Position numbers and translations under genes: made by a program. 64,000 nucleotides of DNA, from assembly GCF_949769225.1 (NCBI RefSeq), contig NZ_CATKPB010000006.1; one strand, 5' to 3'. The stretch comes from Peptoniphilus_A genitalis. GTDB taxonomy: Bacteria; Bacillota; Clostridia; Tissierellales; Peptoniphilaceae. A model generated the notes under the pieces. The model saw only the letters and a program-made list of their open reading frames with translations. It was not told the origin of the DNA and did no database searches. Each line of letters starts with the position of its first letter. Position 1 is the stretch's first letter. Positions 8,776 to 17,708 of the stretch are shown here, in pieces.

Positions 8776-9977
8776 TGAAAGATTTATACACAGTTAATTT
8801 AGCAAAAAAGAATATAGAAAATAAAAAGGCAAGGTCAATTACCTTGATTTTACTTGTAGGAATTTTAACTTTTATATTATTCATGTCATCATTTATAATT
8901 TTTTCTCTTAAAAACGGCATGAAATCTCTATCAGATAGGATGGGAGCAGACATTATAGTAGTCCCAGAAGGTTATGATTCCAAAATTACAGGTGCAATAT
9001 TAAGGGGAGAACCTAATACATTCTTTTTTGACAAGGATATATTAAATAGAGTAAAAAAAATACCAGGAGTTGAAAAAGCCTGTGGTCAAGTTTATCTAGC
9101 TACACTTTCTGCTGGATGCTGTTCTTTTCCCATTCAAGTTATAGGAATTGACTTTTCTGATGACTTTAGCGTTAAACCTTGGCTTGAAAAACAGATTAAA
9201 ACTCCAATTAAAGCTGGGCAAGTTGTTGTAGGTGCTAACATTGTGGGGAATATTAATCATAAGGTTAAATTTTTTAATCAAGAATTTGATATAAGAGGTA
9301 GGCTTGCAAAAACTGGCATGGGTTTTGATAATTCAGTTTTTATGACAATAGAAGAAACTCATAGATTAGCCAAGGAATATGAAAAGATAATTAATCATCC
9401 GGTGGCAAAAAAAGATGATATATCTTCTATTTTAGTAAAAGTTGAAAAAAACAAAGATCCAAAAACAATTCAAAAACTTATTAAAGAAGAATTTAAAAAA
9501 GAAAAAGTGTATCCTTTATTGCCAAGAAAAATAATGACACAAGTTTCAGATTCAGCAAAAAACATGCTTGTATATGTGTATATATTGATAGCTTTGATTT
9601 GGATACTAGCTTTCTTTATTTTAAGTCTTGTAAATACCTTATCAGTTAAGGAAAGAAAAAGAGAATTTGCAACCATAAGGATATTAGGAGCAACAAAGAA
9701 AAAACTCAGTGAAGTAGTTCTTATTGAATCTATGCTAATTAATGGTACAGGTGCAGTCATAGGTTCTGTGCTTTCCTTTGTTTTAAGTATAACTTTCAAT
9801 AATGTATTTTCATCACTTTTGAATATGCCTTTTTTAAGACCGAATATATTCCTTATGATTTTAATGTTAATAATAGTAATAATTTTGGGAACCTTGTTAG
9901 GACCAATATCTTCAATTATTGCTATTAATAAAATAAATAAAGTAGAATTATTATTGATGCAAAGGGATAATGATTAA
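8775..9977 (+). CDS. ABC transporter permease, FtsX/MacB type (third)
   Basis: A 400-aa protein with an N-terminal helix (~20-42), an outer domain, and three C-terminal helices with ERKREFATIRILGATKKKL as coupling motif. It differs from the two upstream permeases and carries a Cys pair, GCCSFP, near residue 115 in the outer domain. The start overlaps the stop of the FMN-binding gene by one base (TAATG). With no ATPase after it, it probably uses the ATPase at 1181 or 7634. Last gene of the island; the right ISL3 remnant starts four bases later and no terminator is seen between. Confidence 0.88.
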   Translation: MKDLYTVNLAKKNIENKKARSITLILLVGILTFILFMSSFIIFSLKNGMKSLSDRMGADIIVVPEGYDSKITGAILRGEPNTFFFDKDILNRVKKIPGVEKACGQVYLATLSAGCCSFPIQVIGIDFSDDFSVKPWLEKQIKTPIKAGQVVVGANIVGNINHKVKFFNQEFDIRGRLAKTGMGFDNSVFMTIEETHRLAKEYEKIINHPVAKKDDISSILVKVEKNKDPKTIQKLIKEEFKKEKVYPLLPRKIMTQVSDSAKNMLVYVYILIALIWILAFFILSLVNTLSVKERKREFATIRILGATKKKLSEVVLIESMLINGTGAVIGSVLSFVLSITFNNVFSSLLNMPFLRPNIFLMILMLIIVIILGTLLGPISSIIAINKINKVELLLMQRDND

Positions 9978-9981
9978 AATA

Positions 9982-10905
9982 GGCTCTATGTCAAATATTG
10001 GGGAGACTCGTTAATTCGAGTCTCTCTTTTCATTTAAAAATAAATACTTAGGCGCTAATAGAATATCAAAACTAAAATAAGTAAAAACTATTAAAAATAA
10101 ACATAGCAAATAAAACCACTAGGGGTTTTACTGAATTTTTCTGTTTTCCTATCACTACTTACAAGCAAACATAATTCTTTTTCTAAACAAATTGAAATTT
10201 TTCATACCAAAACAATTTCTCTTTAAAGTCTTTATCTTAGTATGAGTAACTTCAAGTGGACCATTAGACTAAGGATAATCAAAAAAGTTACATATTTCAT
10301 CAAACCATTTATTAAAAGCAGTGGTACAAGATTTAAATTCTTTTAAATTAGATTCCTCAGCTCTTTTTATCCATTCTCTTAAAGATTTAGTGGCTCTAAC
10401 TCTATTGGGTTGAGTAAGAACATATTGGTACCCACAGGGCATACAGTAAAATAATTCTTTTAACCTGTATACCAATTTTAAATCTTCATTTAAACAAGCA
10501 TTAGAGAAACATCTTTAGCTTCTTCAGAGCTTATTTTAGAAGCAGGTTTTGTAAGTAGACTCCTACTTCTCTTAAAATACTTTATAAGCTTAGAAGAAAT
10601 ATCTTTTTGAATTTTCTTTCTAACATTCTCTAAAGCCCATGAAACTTGTCTAATGAAATGATACCTATCAACTATATGAATAGAATTCTTAAAGAATCTA
10701 TTCTTGACAGACTTAAAGGTATTGGACATATCACTTACAAAAAACTTAACACCTTGTCTCTCCTTGTTAGGTACTTTTTTAAAGTATTTAAATAAAAAAT
10801 TCTTATCTCTAGTAGGCAAAATATCAATGATAGAGTCCTTGGAACCATCTAGAAATTTCACTTCCCAACAGATATTAGAGAGCCTTTTTATTTAAAACTA
10901 ATATT
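9982..10905 (-). mobile_element. ISL3-family remnant, right copy (5' truncated)
   Basis: The element end GGCTCTATGTCAAATATTGG starts at 9982 and the element runs rightwards with its transposase on the minus strand. It is longer than the left copy (233-597) and the two align in the shared part. The N-terminal half of the transposase and the other terminal repeat are missing; similarity fades near 10905. Both copies point the same way, and the iron genes lie between them. Confidence 0.8.
10155..10891 (-). pseudogene. Decayed ISL3 transposase
   Basis: The minus strand encodes the catalytic part IIDILPTRDKNFLFKYFKK, VSDMSNTF and IVDRYHFIRQVSWA, all typical of ISL3 DDE transposases. A frameshift near 10480-10490 separates this from LKLVYRLKELFY. 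A stop at 10269-10271 (TAG where the family and the left copy have Trp, TGG) then cuts off SNGPLEVTHTKIK and the last 37 codons, which end with a normal stop at 10155-10157. The N-terminal half is absent. Clearly inactive. Confidence 0.85.
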
Positions 10906-11272
10906 TATGAGAATAAGATTAAAAAATTTGCTAGCTTGTGACTTATTATTAAGGAGTAGTCTCGAGGATAAGAAATGGAGTTTTGCAAATAAAAAATAAA
11001 AATAATCTCCCAAGACTTTAGTAAAAAATATTTTCGAAAATCTAAACAAAATTATTTGATGTAAAATATTTTCAATTAGTTAATAATAATTAAAAAAATA
11101 AAATAATAAATTCATTTTTTTATAAAAGTTTTAACAATAGTATTATTAGAAAAAACTTATGAAAAAAATTTTTGTATATGAAATTACAAATCATTATATG
11201 GAATGTGAAAAGAATGTGAAATTTTTAAAGCAAGCGTAAATCCCTTGAATTAGAAATTGAAAGTAATATAAT
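10906..11272 (+). promoter_or_regulatory. Intergenic region with the V-ATPase operon promoter
   Basis: No gene is seen in 10906-11240; it is very AT-rich. The promoter is TTGAAT at 11245-11250, a 16-base spacer and TATAAT at 11267-11272, 40 bases before the first ATPase gene. A direct repeat of GAATGTGAAA lies at 11201 and 11212, about 35 bases above the -35, and could be a regulator site. Confidence 0.6.
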
Positions 11273-11311
11273 GAAAGTTACGCAAGGAATAAAAGAAGAG
11301 TGGTGATATTT

Positions 11312-11635
11312 TTGAAAGAAAGCATAGATAGTATTTTGGCAATAGATAGAAAGACTAGAGAACTTGTCAAAAATACTGATAAAGAAATTGAACAAATAAA
11401 AAAAGATTTGAGAGAAAAGTTAACAGATCTTGAAAATGAATCAATAGAAAAGTCAAAGCTACTTGGTAAAGAGAAAAGCGATGAAATCTTATCAGACTTT
11501 GAAAAGAAGGCTGATGACTTAAGAAAAGAAAATCAAAAGAACCTAGAAGAAATTGAAGCTTATTATGAAGAAACTTCTGAGGACTTAATTAAAGTTGTCT
11601 TCGACAAATTGATTGGAAGGGACTCTAATGTTTGA
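11312..11635 (+). CDS. V-type ATPase coiled-coil stalk subunit (NtpF/AhaH-like)
   Basis: A 107-aa, almost wholly charged coiled coil (Lys/Glu heptads through residues ~15-95). That fits the small H/NtpF peripheral-stalk subunit, which pairs with subunit E to hold the A3B3 head against subunit I. I chose TTG at 11312, preceded by GGTGAT at good spacing. The GTG at 11300 would place the SD inside the gene. First gene of the operon; its end overlaps the next gene by 8 bases. The call rests mainly on position and composition. Confidence 0.75.
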   Translation: MKESIDSILAIDRKTRELVKNTDKEIEQIKKDLREKLTDLENESIEKSKLLGKEKSDEILSDFEKKADDLRKENQKNLEEIEAYYEETSEDLIKVVFDKLIGRDSNV

Positions 11636-12623
11636 AGGTCTAAAGGCTTTAAATGCTAAGATTTTAAAAATGCATTCGGACTTTTTAGTCTACGATGACT
11701 TTGTGAATATGGCAGAGGGAGACAGCGTAAGATTTTGTCTTAACTATTTAAAGGAAAAGAAGTTCCCGACCATTGATTCCTTTTCAGATATATATGAGAT
11801 TGAAGAATTTTTAGAAGATTACAGAAGAAGACAAATAAAAAAACTTCAGGCCTTCTTGCCAGGCAAGTATTCAGACTTTATTAAGGCCTACATGGAAAGA
11901 GAAAAGATAGAAAAAATTGTAAAAATTCTTAGATCTCTTAGGATGAATAAGGAGCCAAGAGTTGACAAGCTAATTATTGGGGCTAAGTCAATTCCCTTTA
12001 AAGAAGAAAGTTTTGAATCCTTCATAGATAATTTGAGGGACACTCCCTATTACGAATATATGAAAAACTACAAGTCATCCACAGATGAGGAGGCTCTCTT
12101 CTCCATTGAGATGAATCTTGACAAGTTTTATTATAGGAACTTAACTGAATCTGTGAAGTCCCTATCTAAGAAAGACCATGCTGAGTTCAAAAATATTTTC
12201 GGGGTCAAGATAGACTTATTAAATATCATTTGGATTTATAGGGCAAAAAAATATTATGACATTTCTCCCGAAGAAATTTTTAACTTTACAATCTTTGGTG
12301 GAAATTATAATTCTGAAAAGCTCCTCCACCTATCCTACTTAGAGGAGAAAGAATTTGAAGAGGAAATTAAAAATTCTAAATATTCTATTCTCTTTGCAGA
12401 TGGAAGAGTTATAAGAACTGGAAGGACTTCCAAAAAGCTCCTCTACTCTATAGCAAATAGGAACTTTAGGAAGACTGATGGTATAGGAAAATTCATGAGT
12501 TTTCTAATTCTTTTAGATTCAGAAATTGCAAATATAGAAAGAATCTTAGAGGCTACTAGGTTTGGCCTAAGTAAAGAAGAAAAATTGAGATACATGATCG
12601 TTGATAGAAAGGAAAGTGAATAA
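11628..12623 (+). CDS. ntpC: V-type ATPase subunit C (d-like)
   Basis: A 331-aa soluble, helix-rich protein of the V/A-ATPase subunit C (AtpC/vATP-synt_AC39) family. It forms the funnel linking the central rotor (D-F) to the membrane K ring. The family region with DIVNIIWIYR-like sequence is seen here as LLNIIWIYRAKKYYD near residue 200. ATG at 11628 follows GGAAGGGA; the TTG at 11613 is too far inside the upstream gene. It lies between the stalk gene and subunit I. Confidence 0.87.
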   Translation: MFEGLKALNAKILKMHSDFLVYDDFVNMAEGDSVRFCLNYLKEKKFPTIDSFSDIYEIEEFLEDYRRRQIKKLQAFLPGKYSDFIKAYMEREKIEKIVKILRSLRMNKEPRVDKLIIGAKSIPFKEESFESFIDNLRDTPYYEYMKNYKSSTDEEALFSIEMNLDKFYYRNLTESVKSLSKKDHAEFKNIFGVKIDLLNIIWIYRAKKYYDISPEEIFNFTIFGGNYNSEKLLHLSYLEEKEFEEEIKNSKYSILFADGRVIRTGRTSKKLLYSIANRNFRKTDGIGKFMSFLILLDSEIANIERILEATRFGLSKEEKLRYMIVDRKESE

Positions 12624-12624
12624 G

Positions 12625-14565
12625 TTGGCCGTTGAAAGAATGAAGGTCGCTAATATAATGGGCGAGATTCAAGATATGGATTCCATCATTTTGGATATTT
12701 TAAATTTAAAATGTATGCAATTTATGTCTGCTGAAACAAACATTGCAGAAAACAAGTTTGTTTTCAGCCTAGATGATGAAAAGAATCTAGACAAGAACCT
12801 AGAAAGAAATCTTGAACTAAATTATATTGAACCTATTGAAGAAGATGAGTCTCACAAGGTCAGTGCAAAAAAGGCTGAAGAAATTATGAAGTTCTTGGGC
12901 ATTGACAAGATTGAGGACAAGTACTTCGAAAGGATAGATATAAATGAAGATGTGGATTCCTTTGTCAAAAATATTAGTGAAAAGATGAATGAATATGAAA
13001 ACACAAAGGAAAGTCTAAAGATTTTAGATACCCTAAAGGAAAATTATGAACTTTTTAAAAATGTTGATATAGACCTTAAGGATATTGCTGATCTAAAATA
13101 CTTTAACACTAGGTTTGGTTTCTTGGATAAGGATGCAAGGCTTAGGTTAAAGAAAAATTATGGAAATATCCTTGCCATGATTTATCACACAGGCACAGTG
13201 GACAATAGGGAACTCTTCCTCGTTATCTATCCAAAGGAAACAGAAAAGGATATTGATAGGGTTTTAAATAGTCTGAACTTTACAGAAGTTGACCTTCTTG
13301 GCGAAAATGTTGAAGGTACAGCGGGTTTAATTTTTAAGAATCTTGAAGAAGAGGAAGAAAATATAAAGAGAAAGATTTTTGAAATCGAAGAGTATAAGAA
13401 AAATCTTTTGGAATCAATGAATGAAGAGCTAAGGACAAGCCTTGCCCACATGCTTTCCTATGAAGAAATTGAAAAGGCAAAGAAATATATGCTTAGGTCA
13501 AATAAGTATTTTTATCTTTCTGGTTGGATTGGTCTTAGCGATACAAAAAAACTAGAAGAAAAGCTCTCCAAGTACAAGGATATTGATATTGAATATTTTG
13601 AACCTAAGAAGGGAAGTAAGAAGACACCTACAAAGCTTAAAAATGCAAATTTTTTCAAGCCCTTTGAGCTATTAATTAACATGTATGGAACTCCTAGTTA
13701 CGGTGAGTTTGACCCAACAGTGATTTTTGGAATTACCTACATGATTCTTTTTGGTGCAATGTTTGGCGACTTAGGTCAAGGGGCAGTATTTGCAGTTGCT
13801 GGGCTAATCTTAGCTAAGAAGAACAAGGATTTTGGTGGCCTCCTCTTGAGAATGGGAGCATCCTCAATGTTCTTTGGTTTAATGTACGGGTCAGTCTTTG
13901 GGATAGAAGAAATTATTCCTGCCCTTTGGTTTAGGCCCTTTGAAGACATCAATGGCACACTTGTAACAGCCATTTACTTCGGCATTATTTTACTTGCCAT
14001 AGCCTATGGCATTGGTATTTACAATAGATTAAAGAGTGGTAGGCCTGATGAAGCCTTCTTCGCAAAGGAAGGATTCTTGGGGGTTCTAATTTTTATAGCC
14101 ATGATTAACATAGGTATTTCCGTAATGGGGGGTTCATCTCCTCTTCCTAAGAATATTTCTATGGGAATTTTATTTGGATCTCTTGTGATCATGCTATTAA
14201 AGAGGCCTATTCTTAAGACTTTATTTAAGAAGGAGCCAGAAGAATCTGCCGCAGATTATTATATTGAGTCCTCCTTTGGACTCTTGGAAGCCCTTCTTTC
14301 TACTATGTCTTCAATTATTTCTTTTATAAGGGTTGGGGCCTTTGCAATTAACCACGTTGGTTTATTCTTGGCTTTTAAAACTCTTGGAGAAATGCTTGGA
14401 TCAAGGGGAGGAAATATTGCAGTCTTAATTTTTGGCAATATCTTAATTCTTGCCCTAGAAGGTCTTATTGTATTTATTCAATCTCTTAGACTTGAGTATT
14501 ATGAAATGTTTAGTAAGTATTATAGTGGGGACGGCGTATTATTTAAAGCCGACAAAATTTATTAA
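12625..14565 (+). CDS. ntpI: V-type ATPase subunit I (a-like)
   Basis: A 646-aa protein: a ~330-residue cytoplasmic coiled-coil half, then about eight membrane helices. The family motifs PxYGEFDPT (here TPSYGEFDPTVIFG), MFGDLGQG and the late helix FIRVGAFAINHVGLFLAF are present. The Arg of SFIRVGA is the essential stator Arg that faces the c-ring Glu. I chose TTG at 12625 with GGAAAGTG 6 bases before; this gives MAVERMKVANIMG, which fits the family N-terminus, while the frame from 12601 extends into subunit C. It forms the ion half-channels. Confidence 0.93.
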   Translation: MAVERMKVANIMGEIQDMDSIILDILNLKCMQFMSAETNIAENKFVFSLDDEKNLDKNLERNLELNYIEPIEEDESHKVSAKKAEEIMKFLGIDKIEDKYFERIDINEDVDSFVKNISEKMNEYENTKESLKILDTLKENYELFKNVDIDLKDIADLKYFNTRFGFLDKDARLRLKKNYGNILAMIYHTGTVDNRELFLVIYPKETEKDIDRVLNSLNFTEVDLLGENVEGTAGLIFKNLEEEEENIKRKIFEIEEYKKNLLESMNEELRTSLAHMLSYEEIEKAKKYMLRSNKYFYLSGWIGLSDTKKLEEKLSKYKDIDIEYFEPKKGSKKTPTKLKNANFFKPFELLINMYGTPSYGEFDPTVIFGITYMILFGAMFGDLGQGAVFAVAGLILAKKNKDFGGLLLRMGASSMFFGLMYGSVFGIEEIIPALWFRPFEDINGTLVTAIYFGIILLAIAYGIGIYNRLKSGRPDEAFFAKEGFLGVLIFIAMINIGISVMGGSSPLPKNISMGILFGSLVIMLLKRPILKTLFKKEPEESAADYYIESSFGLLEALLSTMSSIISFIRVGAFAINHVGLFLAFKTLGEMLGSRGGNIAVLIFGNILILALEGLIVFIQSLRLEYYEMFSKYYSGDGVLFKADKIY

Positions 14566-14579
14566 TAAGGAGTTTAATT

Positions 14580-14999
14580 ATGGAAAAAATTATTATTTTA
14601 GGAGTTTTAACTGTATTTTCAATGGTAGTTTCAGGTTTTTATTTTATATATAAGGGAACAGACAAGAACAGAAAGTTTGCTCGTGCCTTTATGAAATTAA
14701 ACCTATTTGTTTTCGCACCAGTTTTCGTATTTGGTCTTATATCTCTAGTTCCACAAATGGCATCAGCTGCAGCTGCTCCAACAGGTGGTAACGGACTTGG
14801 ATTTTTAGCAGCAGGCCTTTCAACTGGTCTTGCTTCACTAGGTGCTGGTGTTGCCGTTTCTAATGTAGGTTCTGCAGCAATTGGAGCTGTATCAGAAGAC
14901 CCTAACATTCTTGGTAAATCAATGATTTATCTAGGACTTGCAGAAGGTATCGCTATTTATGGTCTTATCATTTCAATTATGATTCTTGGAAGACTATAA
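14580..14999 (+). CDS. ntpK: V-type ATPase subunit K (c-ring proteolipid)
   Basis: A 139-aa proteolipid with four hydrophobic helices. The C-terminal pair carries the Gly-rich helix GLASLGAGVAV and LAEGIAIYGLIIS, whose Glu (about residue 121) is the ion-carrying carboxylate. The N-terminal pair lacks the Gly pattern and any carboxylate, so each subunit supplies one site per four helices. This layout is common in clostridial V-ATPases. Ion choice (H+ or Na+) cannot be settled by eye. SD AAGGAG. The stop overlaps the next start (TAATG). Confidence 0.92.
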   Translation: MEKIIILGVLTVFSMVVSGFYFIYKGTDKNRKFARAFMKLNLFVFAPVFVFGLISLVPQMASAAAAPTGGNGLGFLAAGLSTGLASLGAGVAVSNVGSAAIGAVSEDPNILGKSMIYLGLAEGIAIYGLIISIMILGRL

Positions 15000-15313
15000 T
15001 GAGATCAATTCTTTTAACATCAAACGACGATATTATTAACGGCCTTCGCCTAGCTGGCGTAAGGTCTGTTAAATGTAATAACAGATCTGAACTTTTAAAA
15101 AATTTTAAATCTTACACAAAAGAAGAGGGTATTGGAATAATTATCCTAACTTATTCTTCTTTTAAGGAAATAAAAGAGGAAGTCCTAGACTTTAAATTAT
15201 CTGGAGCCCTTCCCCTAGTGGTAACTATCCCAGACCTTGACGGCAAGATGGAAGATGACTTTATTTTAAAATATGTCAGAGAATCTGTTGGTGTGAAAGC
15301 TGTAGGTGATTAA
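14999..15313 (+). CDS. V-type ATPase subunit F
   Basis: A 104-aa small Rossmann-like subunit of the central stalk that works with subunit D. Visible features are the N-terminal strand followed by GLRLAGVRSV (family GFRLAGV) and the EEGIGIIILT strand. Length matches subunit F (called NtpG in Enterococcus). The ATG overlaps the K stop, and subunit E follows immediately. Confidence 0.9.
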   Translation: MRSILLTSNDDIINGLRLAGVRSVKCNNRSELLKNFKSYTKEEGIGIIILTYSSFKEIKEEVLDFKLSGALPLVVTIPDLDGKMEDDFILKYVRESVGVKAVGD

Positions 15314-15955
15314 ATGATTTTACTTGAAAACAAAATTGCCATATTCAACAAAATTGTTTTTCTAAAGCAAAAAGAAGAGTGTGAAAAGAGAATTAAGGAA
15401 GAAAAAGAAAAGGCAGCTAAGATTCTTGAAGACAAGATAAAATCTCTTGAAGAAGATGAAAAGGCCTATGTTGATAGAAGAGTTAACCTTGCTAAGAGAA
15501 GGGGCTATGAACTTATTGCCTCTGTCGAAGAGCAAAAAAGGGTTCTCTTCCTTGAAGAAGATGAAAAACTTCTAAATGAACTTTTAGAAACTCTTTCAGA
15601 AAGACTCTTAGAATTTACAAAGACAGATGAATATGTAGAAAAAGAAGCTGAATGCTTTAGAAATATTTTAGATGAAATAGACGAAAAGGCAATCTACCTT
15701 TATGTTAAGGACGATGAGAAAAAAGAATTAGTAGACAAGTTTAAAGAAATTGCAAAGGAAAAGGGAGTTGAACTTAAGTTAGACCAGCTATTTGAATACC
15801 ACTTAGGTGGCTTCATTTTGTCTGATATCAATCAAACTTACAACATCAACCTTTCTCTAAAGAATAAACTTGACGACATGAAATATGAAATTGGATCAAC
15901 ACTACATGAAAAATTAAAGGAAAGGGGTGAAGTCATTGGAAAGAGCAACAATTAA
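15314..15955 (+). CDS. ntpE: V-type ATPase subunit E
   Basis: A 213-aa peripheral-stalk subunit: an N-terminal coiled coil rich in Lys/Glu (residues ~10-75) and a C-terminal globular domain with the family sequence GGFILSDINQTYNINLSL. It pairs with the coiled-coil subunit at 11312. It starts right at the F stop (TAAATG). Its last 20 bases overlap the chosen start of subunit A. Confidence 0.9.
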   Translation: MILLENKIAIFNKIVFLKQKEECEKRIKEEKEKAAKILEDKIKSLEEDEKAYVDRRVNLAKRRGYELIASVEEQKRVLFLEEDEKLLNELLETLSERLLEFTKTDEYVEKEAECFRNILDEIDEKAIYLYVKDDEKKELVDKFKEIAKEKGVELKLDQLFEYHLGGFILSDINQTYNINLSLKNKLDDMKYEIGSTLHEKLKERGEVIGKSNN

Positions 15956-17708
15956 ATCAGTTGACGGACCTGTTGTAATTGGTAAGAACATGGCTGACTA
16001 CAAGATTAGAGAAATGGTCCTAGTTGGCGAAAAGAAATTAATTGGCGAAGTTATTTCTATTGATGGAGACCTTGGAACAGTTCAAGTTTATGAAGAAACT
16101 GAAGGTTTAAAACGTGATGAAGATATTATTTCCACTGGAGCACCACTTTCTGTTAAGCTTGGACCTGGTATGATAAGAGGTATCTTTGACGGTATTGAGA
16201 GACCCCTTGAAGTTATAAAAGAAAAACATGGTTCCTTTATGCCAGAAGGTATTGGACTTATTTCTCTTGATGAAGAAAAACTTTGGGATGTAACTTTTAA
16301 GGTTAAACTTCACGACAAGGTCCATGGAGGACAAATCTTTGCAGAAGTTCCTGAAACTGACATCATAACTCACAAGGTTATGATTCCACCAGAAGTATCT
16401 GGTGAAGTTGTAGAAATCCTTGAAGATGGCAAATACAATATTGAAACAGTTCTTTTAAAAGTTAAGGACGAATTTGGAAAGATCAACGAAGTAAAGATGT
16501 ATCAAAACTGGCCAGTAAGAATCCCAAGACCAGTTAAGGAAAGACTTCCTATTGACAAGTTACTTGTAACAGGTCAAAGGGTCTTCGACGTATTCTTCCC
16601 AATTGCCAAGGGAGGAACTACTGCTGTCCCAGGAGGATTTGGTACTGGTAAGACAATGACTCAACACCAAATTGCAAAGTATTGTGATGCCGATATCATT
16701 ATCTACATCGGTTGTGGTGAACGTGGTAATGAAATGACAGAAGTTTTGGAAGACTTTCCAAAGCTAATTGACCCTAACACTGGTAAGGCTCTTATGGACA
16801 GGACAATCCTTATAGCCAACACATCAAACATGCCAGTAGCTGCTCGTGAAGCATCAATTTATACTGGTGTAACCATGGCAGAATACTTTAGAGACATGGG
16901 CTATCACGTTGCCCTCATGGGTGACTCCACTTCTCGTTGGGCAGAAGCCCTTCGTGAAATCTCTGGTCGTCTTGAAGAAATGCCAGCTGAAGAAGGTTAC
17001 CCTGCTTATCTTCCATCAAGAATTGCAGGCTTTTATGAAAGAGCTGGTTATGTAAATACCCTATCAGGAACTGAAGGGTCAGTAACACTTATTGGTGCTG
17101 TTTCACCAGCAGGTGGTGACTTCTCTGAACCAGTTACAGAAAACACTAAGAGGTTCGTAAATGTATTCTTGGCACTTGATAAGGAACTAGCCTACTCAAG
17201 ACACTATCCAGCTATTAACTGGATGAACTCTTACTCAGGTTACATTCCACTTCTTAAAAATTATTACGACATGAGACTTGATGGCGACCTACCAGATTTA
17301 AGAATCAAATATCTTGACCTCCTTCACAAGGAAGCCAAGTTAAATGAAATTGTAATGCTTGTTGGTGAAGATGTTCTTCCTGACGAAGAAAGACTTGTCC
17401 TAGAAATTTGTCGTGTTGTTAAGGTTGGTTTCTTACAACAAAATGCCTTTAACCCAATTGACACCTTTGTGCCACTTGAAAAGCAATTTGAAATGTTAAA
17501 GACTATAGACAACTTATATGAAAAGGGAAAGGAAGCCCTAAAGCTAAGGATTCCTATTTCTGTAATCAAGAATGACAAACTTTATGGAAAAGTAATTAAC
17601 ATGAAGTACGATATAGAAAACGAAAACTTAAAGAAATTTGTAAGCTTGAACAATGAAATTAACGACTTCTATGGAGAGCTTGCCTCAACTTATGGTGATG
17701 TAGAATGA
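15936..17708 (+). CDS. ntpA: V-type ATPase catalytic subunit A
   Basis: A 590-aa catalytic subunit. P-loop GGFGTGKT lies near residue 230; GCGERGNEMTEVL and the V/A-type insertion (around residues 100-190) are present, as is MGDSTSRWAEALREISGRL. It hydrolyses or makes ATP in the A3B3 head. I chose TTG at 15936 behind GGGGTGA, giving MERATIKSVDGPVV; GTG at 15927 is an alternative that would lie inside the SD. The ATGA overlap with subunit B implies coupled synthesis of equal amounts. Confidence 0.97.
   Translation: MERATIKSVDGPVVIGKNMADYKIREMVLVGEKKLIGEVISIDGDLGTVQVYEETEGLKRDEDIISTGAPLSVKLGPGMIRGIFDGIERPLEVIKEKHGSFMPEGIGLISLDEEKLWDVTFKVKLHDKVHGGQIFAEVPETDIITHKVMIPPEVSGEVVEILEDGKYNIETVLLKVKDEFGKINEVKMYQNWPVRIPRPVKERLPIDKLLVTGQRVFDVFFPIAKGGTTAVPGGFGTGKTMTQHQIAKYCDADIIIYIGCGERGNEMTEVLEDFPKLIDPNTGKALMDRTILIANTSNMPVAAREASIYTGVTMAEYFRDMGYHVALMGDSTSRWAEALREISGRLEEMPAEEGYPAYLPSRIAGFYERAGYVNTLSGTEGSVTLIGAVSPAGGDFSEPVTENTKRFVNVFLALDKELAYSRHYPAINWMNSYSGYIPLLKNYYDMRLDGDLPDLRIKYLDLLHKEAKLNEIVMLVGEDVLPDEERLVLEICRVVKVGFLQQNAFNPIDTFVPLEKQFEMLKTIDNLYEKGKEALKLRIPISVIKNDKLYGKVINMKYDIENENLKKFVSLNNEINDFYGELASTYGDVE

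Noticed and set aside
10490..10861. A separate 123-aa minus-strand gene.
   Set aside because: It is the middle piece of the broken ISL3 transposase.
233..10905. An intact composite transposon.
   Set aside because: Both ISL3 copies are truncated, one has a frameshift and a stop, and I cannot find matching outer inverted repeats or target duplications.
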